A stretch of 64,000 nucleotides of DNA from Stenopsyche tienmushanensis (lineage: Eukaryota; Arthropoda; Insecta; Trichoptera; Stenopsychidae), in the NCBI GenBank assembly GCA_008973525.1, contig WACJ01000076.1:434001-498000 (forward strand), written 5' to 3'. Each line of letters opens with the position of its first letter. Position 1 is the first letter of the stretch. Shown piece by piece: positions 12,116 to 24,050 of the stretch. Position numbers and translations under genes: made by a program. The notes under the pieces were generated by a model. It had not been told where the DNA came from. It ran no database searches and was given only the letters and a program-made list of their open reading frames with translations.

Positions 12116-14552
12116 TTTTTTCTAAATAATCTGTGAGCGCATACCAAAAAGAACCAGGAGTTGAATCCATAAAAATTAATATCGACTTTCGCTGCATCTA
12201 TTTCATTGGGCTGATTACTCTCATTCTCTGTATTTAGATCATTTTCATCAAATTTGAAAATATTCTTCAGCTATTGTATGCTGTTTCGAAAAACGAATCA
12301 AAATGGATTTTGGCCTAAAATTAGAAAATAATAAAAGAATAGATTATGTTGCAAAATGGAGGCATTTGGCGAATGTGGATTTTGATTGTATAGGAGAGCA
12401 TTGTAGTCGATAGAGTAGAATTAATGGAAGCAGGCGCAGATTAGGCCGGAAGCTGAGGCCGTTATGCACCACACATTACTCTTTATATCTGTGTGGCAAC
12501 CACTAGACAGGCCATTGTGTCAGATTCACACGGTACCGGCCCTCCAGCTCCGACACTTCGGAACCCAAATTCGCATCATCTTTGAGCCAGCGAATGTATT
12601 TTCTTTGCTAGTTCATCGAGATTGCCTTACGAGCCTCCGTGCTTTTGGAGAACAATCATTAATTATGTCTGACCCAATGGATGCGGGAATGAGCATCTGC
12701 ACAAGTCAATGTCAAGGTCACAATCCACAGAATTTACAACATTAAAAGCCCACAAAAATAGCTAAAATATTATATTACAAATGAAAAGCCATCTAAAATG
12801 TATGTGTACAAGCATTGACGCTGCTACAAGTTTGTGTTACGTGCGTCAACACACGCTTGATATAACGAGCACATCTCGTGGTTATTTTACAAAAAGAACT
12901 ATGGGAGATAATGCAAACATTATAATTTTGTTATAAAGAGTTAAATACGATAGATAAAATATTACAATAAAATTTCGATGATAATTTTTATTAAATTTAT
13001 AACAGACCCAAATGGATTTCATCCAAATTTTACCCAAAAATACATGATTATAAATTAAGTGAATTTCATACAAAACCATTAATCATATATTCCTGTTTTT
13101 TTTCGAGTAAGAAGAGAAATTTATGGCTGAAAAATAATATATTATACATATGAATAGTTTATATAAAATTGACAGGAAACTAATGAGTCGGTAGGCTTAT
13201 AAATCCTAACGATCATATTTCTTATGAAATAATATATTCACTGCATTAACTTAATCTTGTGGAATATCCAGATTCACCATTTATTTATTTAATGCTACGT
13301 CTTATCATCCTATTATTCTTATTGTATATATTAAGTTCAACAGATCGAATGTTACAAAATTATTTTTAATAACATAATAAGAATGCATTTACTCATCGTT
13401 TAACGCAAAAGTCTTGAAAATATAAGATAAACTGACATTTGCAATGGAGTTCAAACGTAATAGTGCTATCGTCTTATGCTTGGATTTAATTCACACAAAA
13501 TGAAGTAAATCAACCGTGTTTAAGTCAAAAAGAAATCCGTCAATTTTTTTCAACAGCGAGAGGATATGAGAATTTGAGAACATGGAGAGGTCATAAATTA
13601 ACTGCATGAATCACAGAAAATGTCGCAAAAAGGGGACGGAGTGGCCACAAGATCTGTGTGTCCAACCGGTCCGCTTCTCAGACCGCTGACAAAACAAATG
13701 AGTGCCTCGATGGTACTTCAATCTAGTGTTTGGCGATGTTTCACAGTAATAAAGCCATTGATTTTCTATAACAACAAAAAATATCATCCAAACGGTAGAA
13801 TTAAATTTGAAGCGTTAGACAGTATTTGATGAGATTCAATTGAATATTTGTGCAGTGTCGATCCAGCTCTGCGTTGACGGATTTCCAAGAGGATTCATAG
13901 TGGAAGTAGAGATGGAATCTGACTTAGTAACATCTGTCGTTCGCTTGAATTGTCAGTTCCGGTTGAAAGGATGAGCGTCTGCTCCACAACAATAAGCTGA
14001 ATGACAATTGGGCAAAAGCGGCGTACAACAATAGCCGACGAAGGAACATATTCGAGTGGCGGCTCATTTCCGTAATTTGTGGCCACAGAGCAAGCACCAC
14101 AAAAAATATGAATGGTAATTTGTAAATTGACGGCACGAGACCTGAGGATGCATCTGCTCCTTTTTACCAACCGGCCGACACTTAATTAGGGTTGCTGCGT
14201 CGATAACCAAACACCCATTTAAGAGCTTTACTCTTATCTAAAACAGGGTGTGAAGAGCCCCTTACTCAATTTCTTCGGCTCTTCGATTCAATCCAAAATT
14301 ATTGTAAGTTAATCCAATGCACATAATCAATTTGTTGCTATGAACGAACTCAACAAAGAAAGAGCGAGAAGCAACAGCAAATAAACGACAGGTGGTCCTG
14401 AACCATAAAACGCTTCAGAGTTATCAATTATCGTATTCTAAGTCACAGGCTACCAATTTACTGAGGGGGTCGCAATCTGAATACCTCAGACGATCACACA
14501 AAAGCAAAAGAACCAACTAAAAATCACATCCATCTACTATATGTTTCATAAA
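12116..14552. other. Intergenic, with two GC-balanced islands
   Basis: Islands at about 12430-12745 and 13600-14280 stand out from the AT-rich background. Frames there (93, 69 and 91 codons) match no family I know and the strands compete, so they are not called as genes. The first island contains a perfect FTZ-F1/SF-1-type site. Regulatory function is possible but unproven. Confidence 0.35.
12712..12720 (+). promoter_or_regulatory. FTZ-F1/SF-1-like binding site
   Basis: TCAAGGTCA matches the extended nuclear-receptor half-site bound by FTZ-F1, SF-1 and ERR-type receptors. One such site is expected by chance every few hundred kb at this composition, so occupancy is speculative. Confidence 0.25.
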
Positions 14553-14800
14553 CATTACTGACAATAAGTTTGGAAACGCTTAGTACTTTGCAAAAAAAAA
14601 CAAGTATCATAAAAAAACTCATCATAAAATAATGAACTTTGTAAATCATATCATTTTTAACATAATTACATAATATAAACATTTAAATGATAAGACAAAT
14701 TGGTAAAAAAAAATATATTTCATCAAAATGTTTACTATTGGAATATGTTATTGCAATTCATATTTTGTAATAATATAATCAAATAAATAGCTTGATAAAT
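14553..14800 (-). mobile_element. Tc1-like element fragment, 3' end
   Basis: Begins with CATTACTGACAATAAGTTTG, the inverted partner of the terminal repeat at 3999-4029. Read on the minus strand it continues into the same 3' non-coding region (ACCAATTTGTCTTATCATTT). No transposase part remains. Confidence 0.6.
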
Positions 14801-15034
14801 AAAACACTAAAAAATTCAAATATTATTTTGAAAATATGCCCGAAGTAACATTAAAGCATCAAGTGTTTCGTCATTTAGTCTGGATCTGATTTTCGAAGCC
14901 AGGCAATTTGCAAAATTTTTGCGAAAATGCACGCTCAGCCTCCACACTCGTTGGAGGTATCGTCATCGGATATTTAAATGCTAGTTCGAGTTGATGACCG
15001 CGTGAGCCCCCATTTTCGTATAGCAATGTGAATG

Positions 15035-15335
15035 ATAAAATTCCCGATTTCCCGACAAATTATTTATTTCCGTCGCTGCAGATGAATACTTATATACTAT
15101 AATACTTTGATGTGATTCGTAAGTATATTACGGATAAATACACAAAAATTGAACTCTTTATATATTATATTTCATATCGATATTCCCATTATTAGAGTTG
15201 AGGTGTAGTAAATACATCACCGGTGGGAAAGGTTAATGTAACAATTTGGAAAACACATATGTACTGTATATACGTATACATAGATTAGACAGTTACTGCC
15301 CCTCGCCAATTAGTAGTTACGCCACTGTTTCGAAG
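15035..15335 (+). repeat. Dispersed repeat Q, copy 2
   Basis: Matches copies at 1-265 (inverted) and 54302-54635 along almost its whole length, from GATTTCCCGACAAATTATTT to GCCAATTAGTAGTTACGCCA. Several short indels separate the copies. Confidence 0.8.
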
Positions 15336-17259
15336 CTTGAAGGGACGAATAGAAAAAAATACATTTTTTAAAATTTTATTACACCAATGTGGGTCAAACA
15401 TTTTTGACTGTTTTTAATCCTAGATCATTAGATTGATGTGTACATGTAGTGAGTATGTGTGGGTCACTAATTTGCTTATTTAGAAAAGCACTGAGCCGGG
15501 CGGGGCAGAATTTGTAGTCTGTGAGACTAATGATTAGTGACATATGGTTGATAAGCTTTAAACTTAATTTATATCATCATAGTGCTATCACATGCAATCC
15601 ATTGCATGACTAAGGTCTATTTACTATCCATTCATTGTATTGAATCATATCCACGTGGAAGAAAACATGATTTTAAATATTCAACTTTTCAGTTTGATGA
15701 GCTTAAGACGATATAAAAGGCAACGAAAAATTAAATTGTTTTTGTTGAGTTCAGCGTAAGAATAAATAAACTCGAAGAAAATGTGTTTACCTATGTTAAA
15801 GAGGATAAAAAGCTCAACATTAGCTTAATAGAGAGAAAATACATAATATATACATTTTCGGAATATTTGATCTTCATATTTAAGCTACAAAACTATTGTA
15901 TAGTATGATAAAATACTCTAAAGATGTGTTTATTAATCTTTCAAAATAAATTGCAATTATATGAATTATAACTAGAAGCTTTTCGATTAAGATTTCGAAA
16001 TTTAAAATTTAGTTTTTGTTAACGTTTAATCAAAATTTAAGGAAAAAGTCTTAAAAAAAAACGTAATTTATTATGAATACTCTACAAAAGCAGACGCTAC
16101 AGACATTAATGGCCTCTTAAAAAATTATAAAAATAATTAAGAAAATTAAAAACACAAACAGGTAATTAAGATTTTTTATTTGATGCGGTAAGCAATGCAC
16201 ATAAATGGAGTGCATTCAAAAAGTATAGTATGACATCATATCATCCTGTCTGTATAATTGATATTAAAGAAATTTTAAACAAGTTTAATATAAAAGAAAA
16301 CAATTTTTAAAAAATCAGTAATTCAAACAAACAATTCATTAATAAAGAGCAATTGGAAATAATTAAATTTTTCGATATTTTCTACAATAAAACTGAAACA
16401 ATCAATGAAACTCATGCTAGAATATAAATACGCTTAGGTTTATTTGAAACCAATAACCACGTTTTTCTTTGAATAGACTTATTACTCATTAACTAGCTCG
16501 CGCTCCTGGGTTTATATTTTAAGGTACGAAGACATTATTTATATAGTGTCATCTCTGCTAAGTATAAGGATACTGAGACCGAAATAAAATCAAATTCGAG
16601 ATTTAAAATACCATGCTGCCTTTTGAAATGCATCAAGAGACATCTATGTACATTTTTGATAAAATATATTTAAAACACATTTTGACAAAATAAGTAGATG
16701 TCACTATGATTTTTTGCATATTTTATTTTTATATTTTTATAAATAATTCATTTCATACTAAATAATAATTTTTTAATTGATATATGTTTTTTTTTATAAA
16801 ATAATTTTAAAATTGAAATTTAAAATAAATTAAATTGAAATTAGTCCCATCTATTGTATTTTTATAAAATGATATTGATAGCTGAGAATTTTTATAAAGA
16901 GATGTCACTGTATAATATATTTGTTTAAATTTATCAAAAAATTAGGGTATAATTTGATATTATTCATGTCACTTTGAATAAAATAGAATCAATTACTTAA
17001 CACAATTTATAAAAGCACTTTTTGTGACACATGACTTTTTGTTATCAATGAATATCTTCTTAATTGAAAATAAAAACGTGAAATAAGACAAAAGAGAGCG
17101 CTAAGCAACAATTTCAAATTATTTTGAATGTGAATTAAAATTTCATGATTGTGATTTCATTAATGGTTGATATAGACAACTGAAAGCGTATTTATTAGGG
17201 GTATCGATAAATTCTTGCCGATTTTGATAGACGCCTGTTTGAGTTCGGTTTGTATCAAT
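15336..17259. other. Intergenic, very AT-rich, nothing recognised
   Basis: No ORF of note, no splice-flanked exon and no repeat I could match. Composition is extremely AT-rich from 15780 to 17150. Confidence 0.4.
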
Positions 17260-17690
17260 ATACGGTGAAGACAGCATTTTTTTAAGTCAGTAATATTAAT
17301 AACAAAAATTGATTTTCAAATTATAAATTGGGTAACCGATGTTTAAAATTCGTCCCCACAACTGGAAAACCTTTAAATTTTGATGACGACATATTTGAGA
17401 GCCACAGTGGAAACAGATTCTCAATTAAGAGCATTTAAAATGAAAAAGTTCATTCCTTTTTGCACCGCATTGTGACTGAGGATGAAAAATGGGTTGTTGA
17501 GACAAAAACCCTTTTCCGATTTCGAAGCTTGGATTGACGATCTGTGGCACATTTTCTAAAGGATAAACGTTTTCGAAACGCAACTTAAGTCGAAAATCAT
17601 ATTTATATATATTTCTACTCAAAATTAGAAGAATTTTTCAAAAGAGGAATTGTAAAACTCGAAAACCTGTGGGGAAACGGTAGGTAGTTA
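17260..17690 (+). pseudogene. Mariner transposase fossil
   Basis: Scattered plus-strand peptides in different frames match mariner transposase in the right order: RPTTGKPLNFDDDI (linker before the catalytic core), FLHRIVTEDEKWV (first catalytic Asp motif, normally VTGDEKW), and FFKRGIVKLENLW (C-terminal GI.KLP.RW). Most of the region between the first and later catalytic residues is deleted. The 65-codon minus-strand ORF here is a shadow. Confidence 0.7.
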
Positions 17691-18326
17691 TGAAAGATAT
17701 TTGTTTTGTAAGATTTCATGCTATTTTTCCTGCTAGAATGATTTTAAAATACGATTTTAATAAATGATCTCTAGATACAGACATATTTTAAAGAAATCAA
17801 ACAATATTTTCTTGTTAATTAATTATTTAAAGTCAGTCTATTGCATGATCGTTACTAAACTTATATAATAGAAAACATTAGATTTTGTTCTTATAAATGA
17901 GCGCCATTTCGCTCTTCTATGAATAACTATTGCTTTAGGGCGAGCGTTTCAAATAAGTAAGTTTCCTTGTCGCACTCTGTATTACCTTTGAAAAATAATG
18001 TGTTTTTCTTCTTGGGCAAATTTTAAATAGTTATATTATTATATTTTTAAATTAAGGCTGAATACAGTCATCAACTAGATTTGGATTTGATGCTGTATTT
18101 TTTCATTATTTTTTCGATGACATGTGTACCGAATTTGATTTTATTATAATATTCTACTCTAACTAAAGTCGATTCTAACTAAAGCCTGATGGCAAATGTA
18201 TAATGCTTACTTGGTTATGCATTGCGTAAATTTACATTTCACTTTTGTAGAAAATAGTTGTTTAAGTGTAGTCAGATTCATGTCATTCATGTATTTTGAT
18301 TATCTAATCCAATTTTTTTTAATATA
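17691..18326. other. Intergenic, nothing recognised
   Basis: AT-rich sequence without coding or repeat signals that I could assign. Confidence 0.4.
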
Positions 18327-19084
18327 CACTTTAATCTCTTTTTGTGCGATTTCGAAGTTATGAGGTTTTTTTCTTTTTTTTATTTAATAAAAAGTTCATA
18401 TTGATATTTAGTTTTTAATAGGAAATAAATTAACACTAATTTGGGACTGTGTAAATCATAAATTGCATCTGCTATCGCTGAATTACGACCACGCCTTTTA
18501 TTCTAGTTTAGATTTTTGAAAAAAATGATTTATTTTTTTGCATTTTTCCAATGTTTCGACTTTTAAAAATACATTCTACAAAGGAATTTCCATAATTCCA
18601 ACGACTTACGGAGCTATAGCTATTTTAGTGAGGCAGCAACTAGGCCGGTCTCGAAACTACTTTTTTCAACATGGTTGACATCATATCTTATGTTTTAATT
18701 AATTAATTTACTTCAAACTGAGTACGAATCTTTTCTATATAATTCTCTATCATTTCTACCAGATTTATATTCAAATTTATTTTTTAACTATTTAAAAAAA
18801 ATTAAAACTGACAAAATAAGATCAAAAAATGACTTGACTGAATTTTTTTTAAACCGTTGCCATTTTGTTATTTATTTTTTGAGTTAGGATTATTATGATA
18901 ATATTAGAAAAGATGTCACTTATGTCATTATGAATAATAATTTTTTATTAACCTTTTTTTATGCGATTTTGGATATATTTTAAATAGCAGTTTCAAAGTT
19001 ATGCGATTTTTTAAATTCATGGAACGCATCTTCACTTTTTCTATGTTAGCCATAGCTTCGTTTGTGCAAGTTTAAATTTGTGTG
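18327..19084 (+). mobile_element. GTGCG-family MITE, copy D
   Basis: Left end CACTTTAATCTCTTTTTGTG preceded by TA (18325-18326). Interior landmarks are as in copy B (GCATCTGCTATCGCTGAATT at about 18465, GTTGACATCATATC at 18673, CAAAGTTATGCG at 18993). The right end is degraded (AGTTTAAATTTGTGTG) and a TA duplicate is not clear. Confidence 0.8.
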
Positions 19085-20353
19085 AAAGTCTTAAAAAAAA
19101 TTAAAATAACTATTTTTTTATTAAGGTAGATTAGTTTAGATTTTTAAATTTAAATACGAGTTAAAAGAGTTGCGTCTGAGATATGAAGTATATATATAGA
19201 GAGAGAGAGAGGTATGAAATATATTGTCGTTCAAATATCCACCACGGTTTTGCTTGGTAGCACGTATTCGGTAGGTTCAATTTTCGATGACTTTGTCGCA
19301 TAAATCTGGCTGAATTTACTGAATGACGATCATTATGTTAACTTTGAAGGCATCAATGTGCGGTTTATACAGATAGCTCCAGGCTATCCAGACTTATCTT
19401 GATTTTCTAAAACTAAAATGTAAATACTGAAACGGTTAATAAAAAACTGCACATGAATAACCGATTTGCAATAATAATTATAATAGCGTTAATTTAATCT
19501 TTTTCAATAAAACCATCCATGACAGATAAACGTCTTCGCCTAGAAAAGTTCTCTATGGAATTAACTTTTCATCGCCATTTCAACCTTGTTGATATTGTAT
19601 TGAAACTAAACTATAATATAGTATTCTACTTTGAAAATATTCTACAATACATGCATACTGAAAGCTACATCGCCAAAAATGAACATCTTTAATTAAGTCA
19701 GAGGTGATTGTGTACGAATATTCTGTATCATAAAATGAAAAGCGCGGTCATCTCATCCAGCGAATGCAGAAACTCTTGCTCGAAATATTTTACAGCTTCT
19801 GTATTAAAATTGGAGGGTAAAAAATGAAAGATGGTGTGAGAATATAATTCAGTCGGCGGAGTATTACATGTTCTTAGTCGTAACGGCGCAATAATGCAAT
19901 TCAAAGTTCACAATGTTGTTTGTTTCAGTTTTTGTGCGGTGGAAAACTTGGAGAGCGCCAGCATTTATTGCCAGAAACGATTATTGCTTTATTAACCAAT
20001 ATTGCCGCTAGGAACGTTCCAAATTTATGCTCCCTCCCTTATTATCCCCGAGAGATTCAAATTCTCCAACAATATCGTGTGGCGCCGCCTCATAACTAGA
20101 TGGACTTCGAATAAACATCCAAACAACAGCTTACCCTCCTCTTATATCCACCGACATTTAAAAAATATTCATTCACACCAATGTATACTGTATGCATGAT
20201 TAAACGATAAATTCAGAACAAAAGTGTGACTCATATTTATGTCACGGGATGGCTCCACCGTCGATTGGTCGCAAGCCGTTGATTATTTGCACTCAACGTT
20301 GATATCAATTTTGTTATTGTATAATGTTTTTATGATTGTGATTTCCAATTGTC
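19085..20353. other. Intergenic with short TA/GA microsatellite
   Basis: A (TA)n(GA)n microsatellite occupies 19189-19211. More balanced sequence at 19730-20250 has a 65-codon frame (20002-20199) without a recognisable family. No gene supported. Confidence 0.4.
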
Positions 20354-20640
20354 TTCTATTGGGTCTTTCAATAGGGATGCTCAAAATTTGACAGGGCACG
20401 TTGTTAAAGCAACATCCATCAAATTTAATTCTAATTGTTTGATATTAAACGGCATATAGAAGATTATAGCGTTGAACAACGTGTGCAAAATATCAAAATT
20501 TATTTTCAAAATTAGTGCTTCGTTCGAATAATATTTTGCTAAAAAATCATTTTTAGCAACGAGACCCATTTTGAATGAATGGTTGTGTAAATAAGCAAAA
20601 TAAACGAATTTGAGATGAAATCATCGGTCCGTATTTTTTC
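20354..20640 (+). pseudogene. Tc1/mariner-type element T, copy 1
   Basis: Starts with the terminal repeat GGGTCTTTCAATAGGGATGC found at the ends of the T-family copies. Then come an N-terminal fragment like VERRVQNIKIYFQN and, directly after, a degenerate first-catalytic-motif region (KIIFSNETHFE, then a lost NGYVNKQN; the family form is about FSDEAHFWLNGYVNKQN). The intervening DNA-binding part is deleted, exactly as in copy 2 at 25475. Several stops. The minus-strand 62-codon ORF here is a shadow. Confidence 0.6.
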
Positions 20641-20744
20641 CAAAACGAAACTGACTTTAGACTTCTTTCTTTGGGACTAGAACGTTCTCTACGTCTACAT
20701 GTCTACATGGTGGTGTTTTGCACATGGACGGACAAAAATTTTTG

Positions 20745-21485
20745 GCAGTTGTGTTTAAACACGCTTTGGAAGATGTGTTTAAACTGCTATCTTGGAAAAA
20801 GTGCCGACACAGTATTGACAACACACAAGTGGAGAAATTGTGACATAGTATTAATAGCCGAATCGTCTGAAAAGCTTCAAGACATGCTCCAAGACCTAAA
20901 CGAAGTGTCAAGTAAAATTTGTCTGAAAATGAACATGGATAAAATCGAAGCCATGATAAATAGTCACAATTCTCAGACCTTCGGGGCGATATACATTGGG
21001 GGAACACAAATTGAGATTAAAAATGAATACACTTATCTGGGACAAGTAATACATCTCAACAGAAATTGACAGACGAATACCACTGGGATGGCAGCATTTA
21101 ACCAACGCATCATCCCAGTGTTAACACACGAAGACGTGGAATCTAATATCAGGCATTTTACACAGAATAAAGTTTTCCCAGCGTGCCATAGAGAGATCTA
21201 TGCTTGGAGTGTCTTTATAATATAGAATCAGAAACGAGGATATCCGAAGAAAAACTCGAGTAGTAGACGCTACTGAAAGAATTGACACACTTAAGTGGCA
21301 ATGGGGGAGACAAATGTGTCGAAGAAACGACGGTCGATGGGGAAGAAAAGTGTCGGACCCCTTTAAGACTGATGACATCGAAAGCAGGATGAAGCTGGAC
21401 GCGGAAAGCGGAGGATCGAGAGGGATGAAGACTCATGCGTTCAACGGTGGACGAACACAGACTGATGATGATGATGATGATTATG
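20745..21485 (+). pseudogene. RTE-type non-LTR retrotransposon, 3' fragment
   Basis: Reverse-transcriptase C-terminal pieces in shifted frames: FKHALEDVFKLLSW (about 20752), DIVLIAESSEKLQDML (20842), YIGGTQIEI followed by EYTYLGQVIHLNRN, then IERSMLGVSL, IRNEDIRRKTRVVDATERI and MCRRNDGRWGRKV. These are the hallmarks of insect endonuclease-reverse transcriptases of the RTE type. The FADD catalytic box has become RNCD. At least one frameshift and in-frame stops make it dead. It ends in a GAT microsatellite (21463-21484), typical of RTE tails. 5' truncated. Confidence 0.85.
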
Positions 21486-21670
21486 AATCTTTCCTCAGCG
21501 GTCAGACTGCATGACGATTTGAAGATTCCGCCACGACCAGGCGCACAGCTCATCAGATACCCATTGAAACCATCCTACTGTATTCAACCATCGACATCTT
21601 ATTCCGCACTCTATGTAAGAGTCTATTGTGACAATAAAATCAAAAGTTTATCGTGGCTTTAAAAAAAACA
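21486..21670 (+). other. Possible retroposed 3' end with AATAAA and short A-run
   Basis: A GC-balanced stretch following the RTE tail contains AATAAA near 21635 and ends in a run of eight A residues at about 21661. This looks like the 3' end of a transcript or a retroposed copy. It has no identifiable protein. Confidence 0.25.
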
Positions 21671-22361
21671 TAATCTATCGGCTTTAAATCCTACATCTTA
21701 AAATAGACATCAAGGACCTCCAATTTACTATAAGTCGCAGTACAAAACACTTAAAAAACTAAGAACACTTGCCTGAGTATCGACGCTGCATGACGTTCAG
21801 GATAGATCCTGGAGTACGGGACGCATTCTGGAACAACACTGCACTTTATTTATTAAGATATATCCCTCTGACGATTAAGCCAAACCGTATAACCTAAGAA
21901 CCGAACACGCACTGATTGTCGCCTAGCTTAATTCGACGGCTCAACTGAACGTACGAATATAAATGTATTAATACTAAATGAAAATTATTATGAAAAACTA
22001 TTGAAAGAATGCATGAGATTCTCTCTGAGATGAGCTCTTTTGATATATTCCCAAAAATATTTTTATCAAATTTGAAATTCATTAAAAAATAATATATTTA
22101 TGCAACGAAAAGGATGGTGATTTTTTTTGAAAAATAATATTTTTGGGAATATATCGCAGCAGCTTATTTAATCCCATGATTTTTAAAAAATAGTTTTTCT
22201 TATAAATATTAATAATTTGTCATAAATGCGTTTCAATTTGTCCGTCCAGCTTAGGCGTCGAGTTTATGCTATGCAACAATATTCGGTGCAGAGCTATATT
22301 TTATTTTCACAGGTTAGGATGTGCATGTGCGTATGTTAAAGTGATATTTTTTAATACACAG

Positions 22362-22432
22362 TGTTGTGCCGTTCCCGAATGTGATCCGTGTTCCAGACTG
22401 TATCCTGATCGTCATGCAGCTAAAATATTGAG
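22362..22432 (+). CDS. Candidate short internal exon with GC donor
   Basis: A 71-nt open block is flanked by an acceptor (TTAATACACAG) and by AG|GCAAGT, the usual form of a GC-AG intron donor. It would encode CCAVPECDPCSRLYPD followed by RHAAKILR, rich in Cys and Pro, unlike random AT-rich sequence. It ends in phase 2, like the exon-like segment 380 bp downstream, and the ends are similar (HAAKILR and HAVRALR), so a duplicated or alternative exon pair is possible. No family is recognised. Confidence 0.28.
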
Positions 22433-22811
22433 GCAAGTAGTCATAGTTTTTAAGTATATTGTAATACGATTATTAGGCTTATTATCGAAATGTTTAATGT
22501 TGAACAATTGCATTGAGATTTCAAGAACACAGATCGGAAATAATACTCATAGTGGATTGAAAAATCAAGATGTCTATTTTAAGATGTAGGATTTAGGTCC
22601 GATTTTTGTATCATTTTTTTAAAGTCACGACTAACATTCAAATGTATATGTAAAATACGATATTCGGAAGTGATTCATTCAGCATTTCATAGCTAAAAGC
22701 TTCATTGAGCATCAATTTTTCCTTAGATTAAAGGAAATCATCATATATCATTTTAAAAATATATCATCAGCTAAATAATTGGACTAAAATGTGTCAAATA
22801 TTTAATTTCAG

Positions 22812-23004
22812 GTATGAAATCGTGTTTAATATAAAAGCAATCCGCAATTGTTTGATTACGAAATCGACCAGCCTTGATCAATCAATAGTATTAAGTTTAA
22901 ATGGACGTTGTGAAAAATTGTACAGTGTGTTTCAAAAGAACTGCTGGTGAGCCAAATTGCAAAGGTGTCCAGGACTTCAAAATTCATGCAGTAAGAGCTC
23001 TCAG
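22812..23004 (+). CDS. Candidate first coding exon (partial gene, unknown family)
   Basis: A polypyrimidine/AG acceptor (TTTAATTTCAG) ends at 22811. An ATG in good context (AAATGG) lies at 22901 and opens 34 codons that run into a consensus donor, AG|GTAAGA, at 23004/23005, in phase 2. The peptide has cysteines at residues 7, 10 and 20 (CTVCFKRTAGEPNC) and ends in HAVRAL. Codon composition is more balanced than the flanks. Reading through the donor gives a stop at once, as expected of an exon end. I do not recognise the family; a small zinc-binding module is possible. In another frame the same block is open for about 47 codons when joined to the candidate exon at 22362-22432, so the frame is unproven. 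Later exons are not visible here. Confidence 0.38.
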
Positions 23005-23070
23005 GTAAGAATAATAAGATTTACAAGATAAATTTGAGCTATCATTTAATTTGTCTAATGGATGTTTAAA

Positions 23071-23089
23071 TTCTTTGTTTTAGGTAAGT
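23071..23089 (+). promoter_or_regulatory. Candidate recursive splice site (ratchet point)
   Basis: A pyrimidine-rich tract followed by TTTTAG|GTAAGT juxtaposes a 3' splice site directly with a strong 5' splice site, the arrangement of zero-length exons in long insect introns. Splicing from the donor at 23004 to this point would recreate CAG|GTAAGT. It lies only about 80 bp from that donor, which is unusually close for a recursive site. Confidence 0.3.
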
Positions 23090-23151
23090 CTTTCGAATAG
23101 CGCAATATCAATCCGAAATACCGAAGTTTTCAAATATACTCATACTTTGAG

Positions 23152-23364
23152 TTAAATACATAATGCGTAAAAATACGTAAAACCGAAACAAAAATATTCT
23201 TCAGAATATTGTCGATTATTTTTTCTGATTTTACTGGATACATTTTCTTTTGTATGAGACGTATGATGTCTAGTAATATCGTCACTACTTGTTTCACTTG
23301 TACTCCCTGTGTCATTAATATTTTGGTCTGATTCACGATTTCGTTTGGTAATAAATGTATCCAT
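23152..23364 (-). pseudogene. hAT-type (ZBED5-like) transposase N-terminal fragment
   Basis: A 70-codon minus-strand frame starts MDTFITKRNRESDQ, continues through a Ser/Thr-rich linker and ends RQYSEEYFCFGFTYF. This is the usual N-terminus of ZBED5/GTF2IRD2-like hAT transposases (MDKFV.K... then RKY.E.YI.FGFT). The BED finger and catalytic core that should follow are absent. Overlapping 79-codon ORF in another frame is a shadow. Confidence 0.6.
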
Positions 23365-23374
23365 TGCAACGTAA

Positions 23375-23929
23375 GCGAGAACTCTCAGCTGAATACCGGG
23401 GCCCAGTTATCTTCGTCTTGCTTCTGTCGACCAGTCCCAGTTACCTCCGTTCATAGAGCTTCTGACGGCTTGCGACTGCCGCGTCTCCCGTAATGTTGAC
23501 GAGAAGGATTCCACAGGGTGATGTTGCTGGATTTCAAAGACGATTGTTTCTCGACAGCATGTTTATTTACTCCACTTTGAACAGACTGCGGCTGCGAGGC
23601 GTAGAATACCCAAAGTCTACGTTAAACGGTTAACATACGCGTAATTGATTTGGCTAATTCAAAATTACATTAACTCTTTCGTTGACTTTCATAATTTCGC
23701 CAACGACTTTTTCGGTTTTCACTGTTTTACAGAATTTTTCGTTTTTACCAATTTTTTCGCGGTGCACTTGTAATATGCTCGCGGTGCACTGGTTGAGAAA
23801 CACTGCTCTAATTTCATAATATAATACTTTTTAAAAGTGGAAATGATGTCCTTATCTAGTGGCTGAATTAAATATGTCGTGTTGGGTGGAAGAAACACTA
23901 TTTTTACATTTTGATGTTCTAAATGTGGA
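23375..23929. other. Intergenic, GC-balanced patch
   Basis: Sequence at 23375-23640 is GC-balanced and follows the hAT start codon on its upstream side, so it may be that element's 5' untranslated region and terminus. This is inference; no terminal repeat was identified. Confidence 0.3.
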
Positions 23930-24050
23930 TGACTTTTATTTTTTTATGCGTATTCGCATGAAAAAAAGGTTTGTGGTCTATAGAAAAATGAGGGTTAGAT
24001 TCCATTATTTTTGAAAACCGCATAACTTCAAAACGCATAAAAAAATAATT
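23930..24050. repeat. GTGCG-family fragment E (subfamily of copy A)
   Basis: Matches 2635-2750 of copy A: TTTTTTATGCGTATTCGCAT, the TATAGAAAAATGAGGGTTAG-like stretch, CCATTATTTTTGAAAACCGC. No terminus with TA duplication is preserved. Confidence 0.65.

Noticed and set aside
13895..14170. 91- and 70-codon minus-strand ORFs
   Set aside because: Overlapping frames with no domain; the GC-balanced composition here explains longer open frames.
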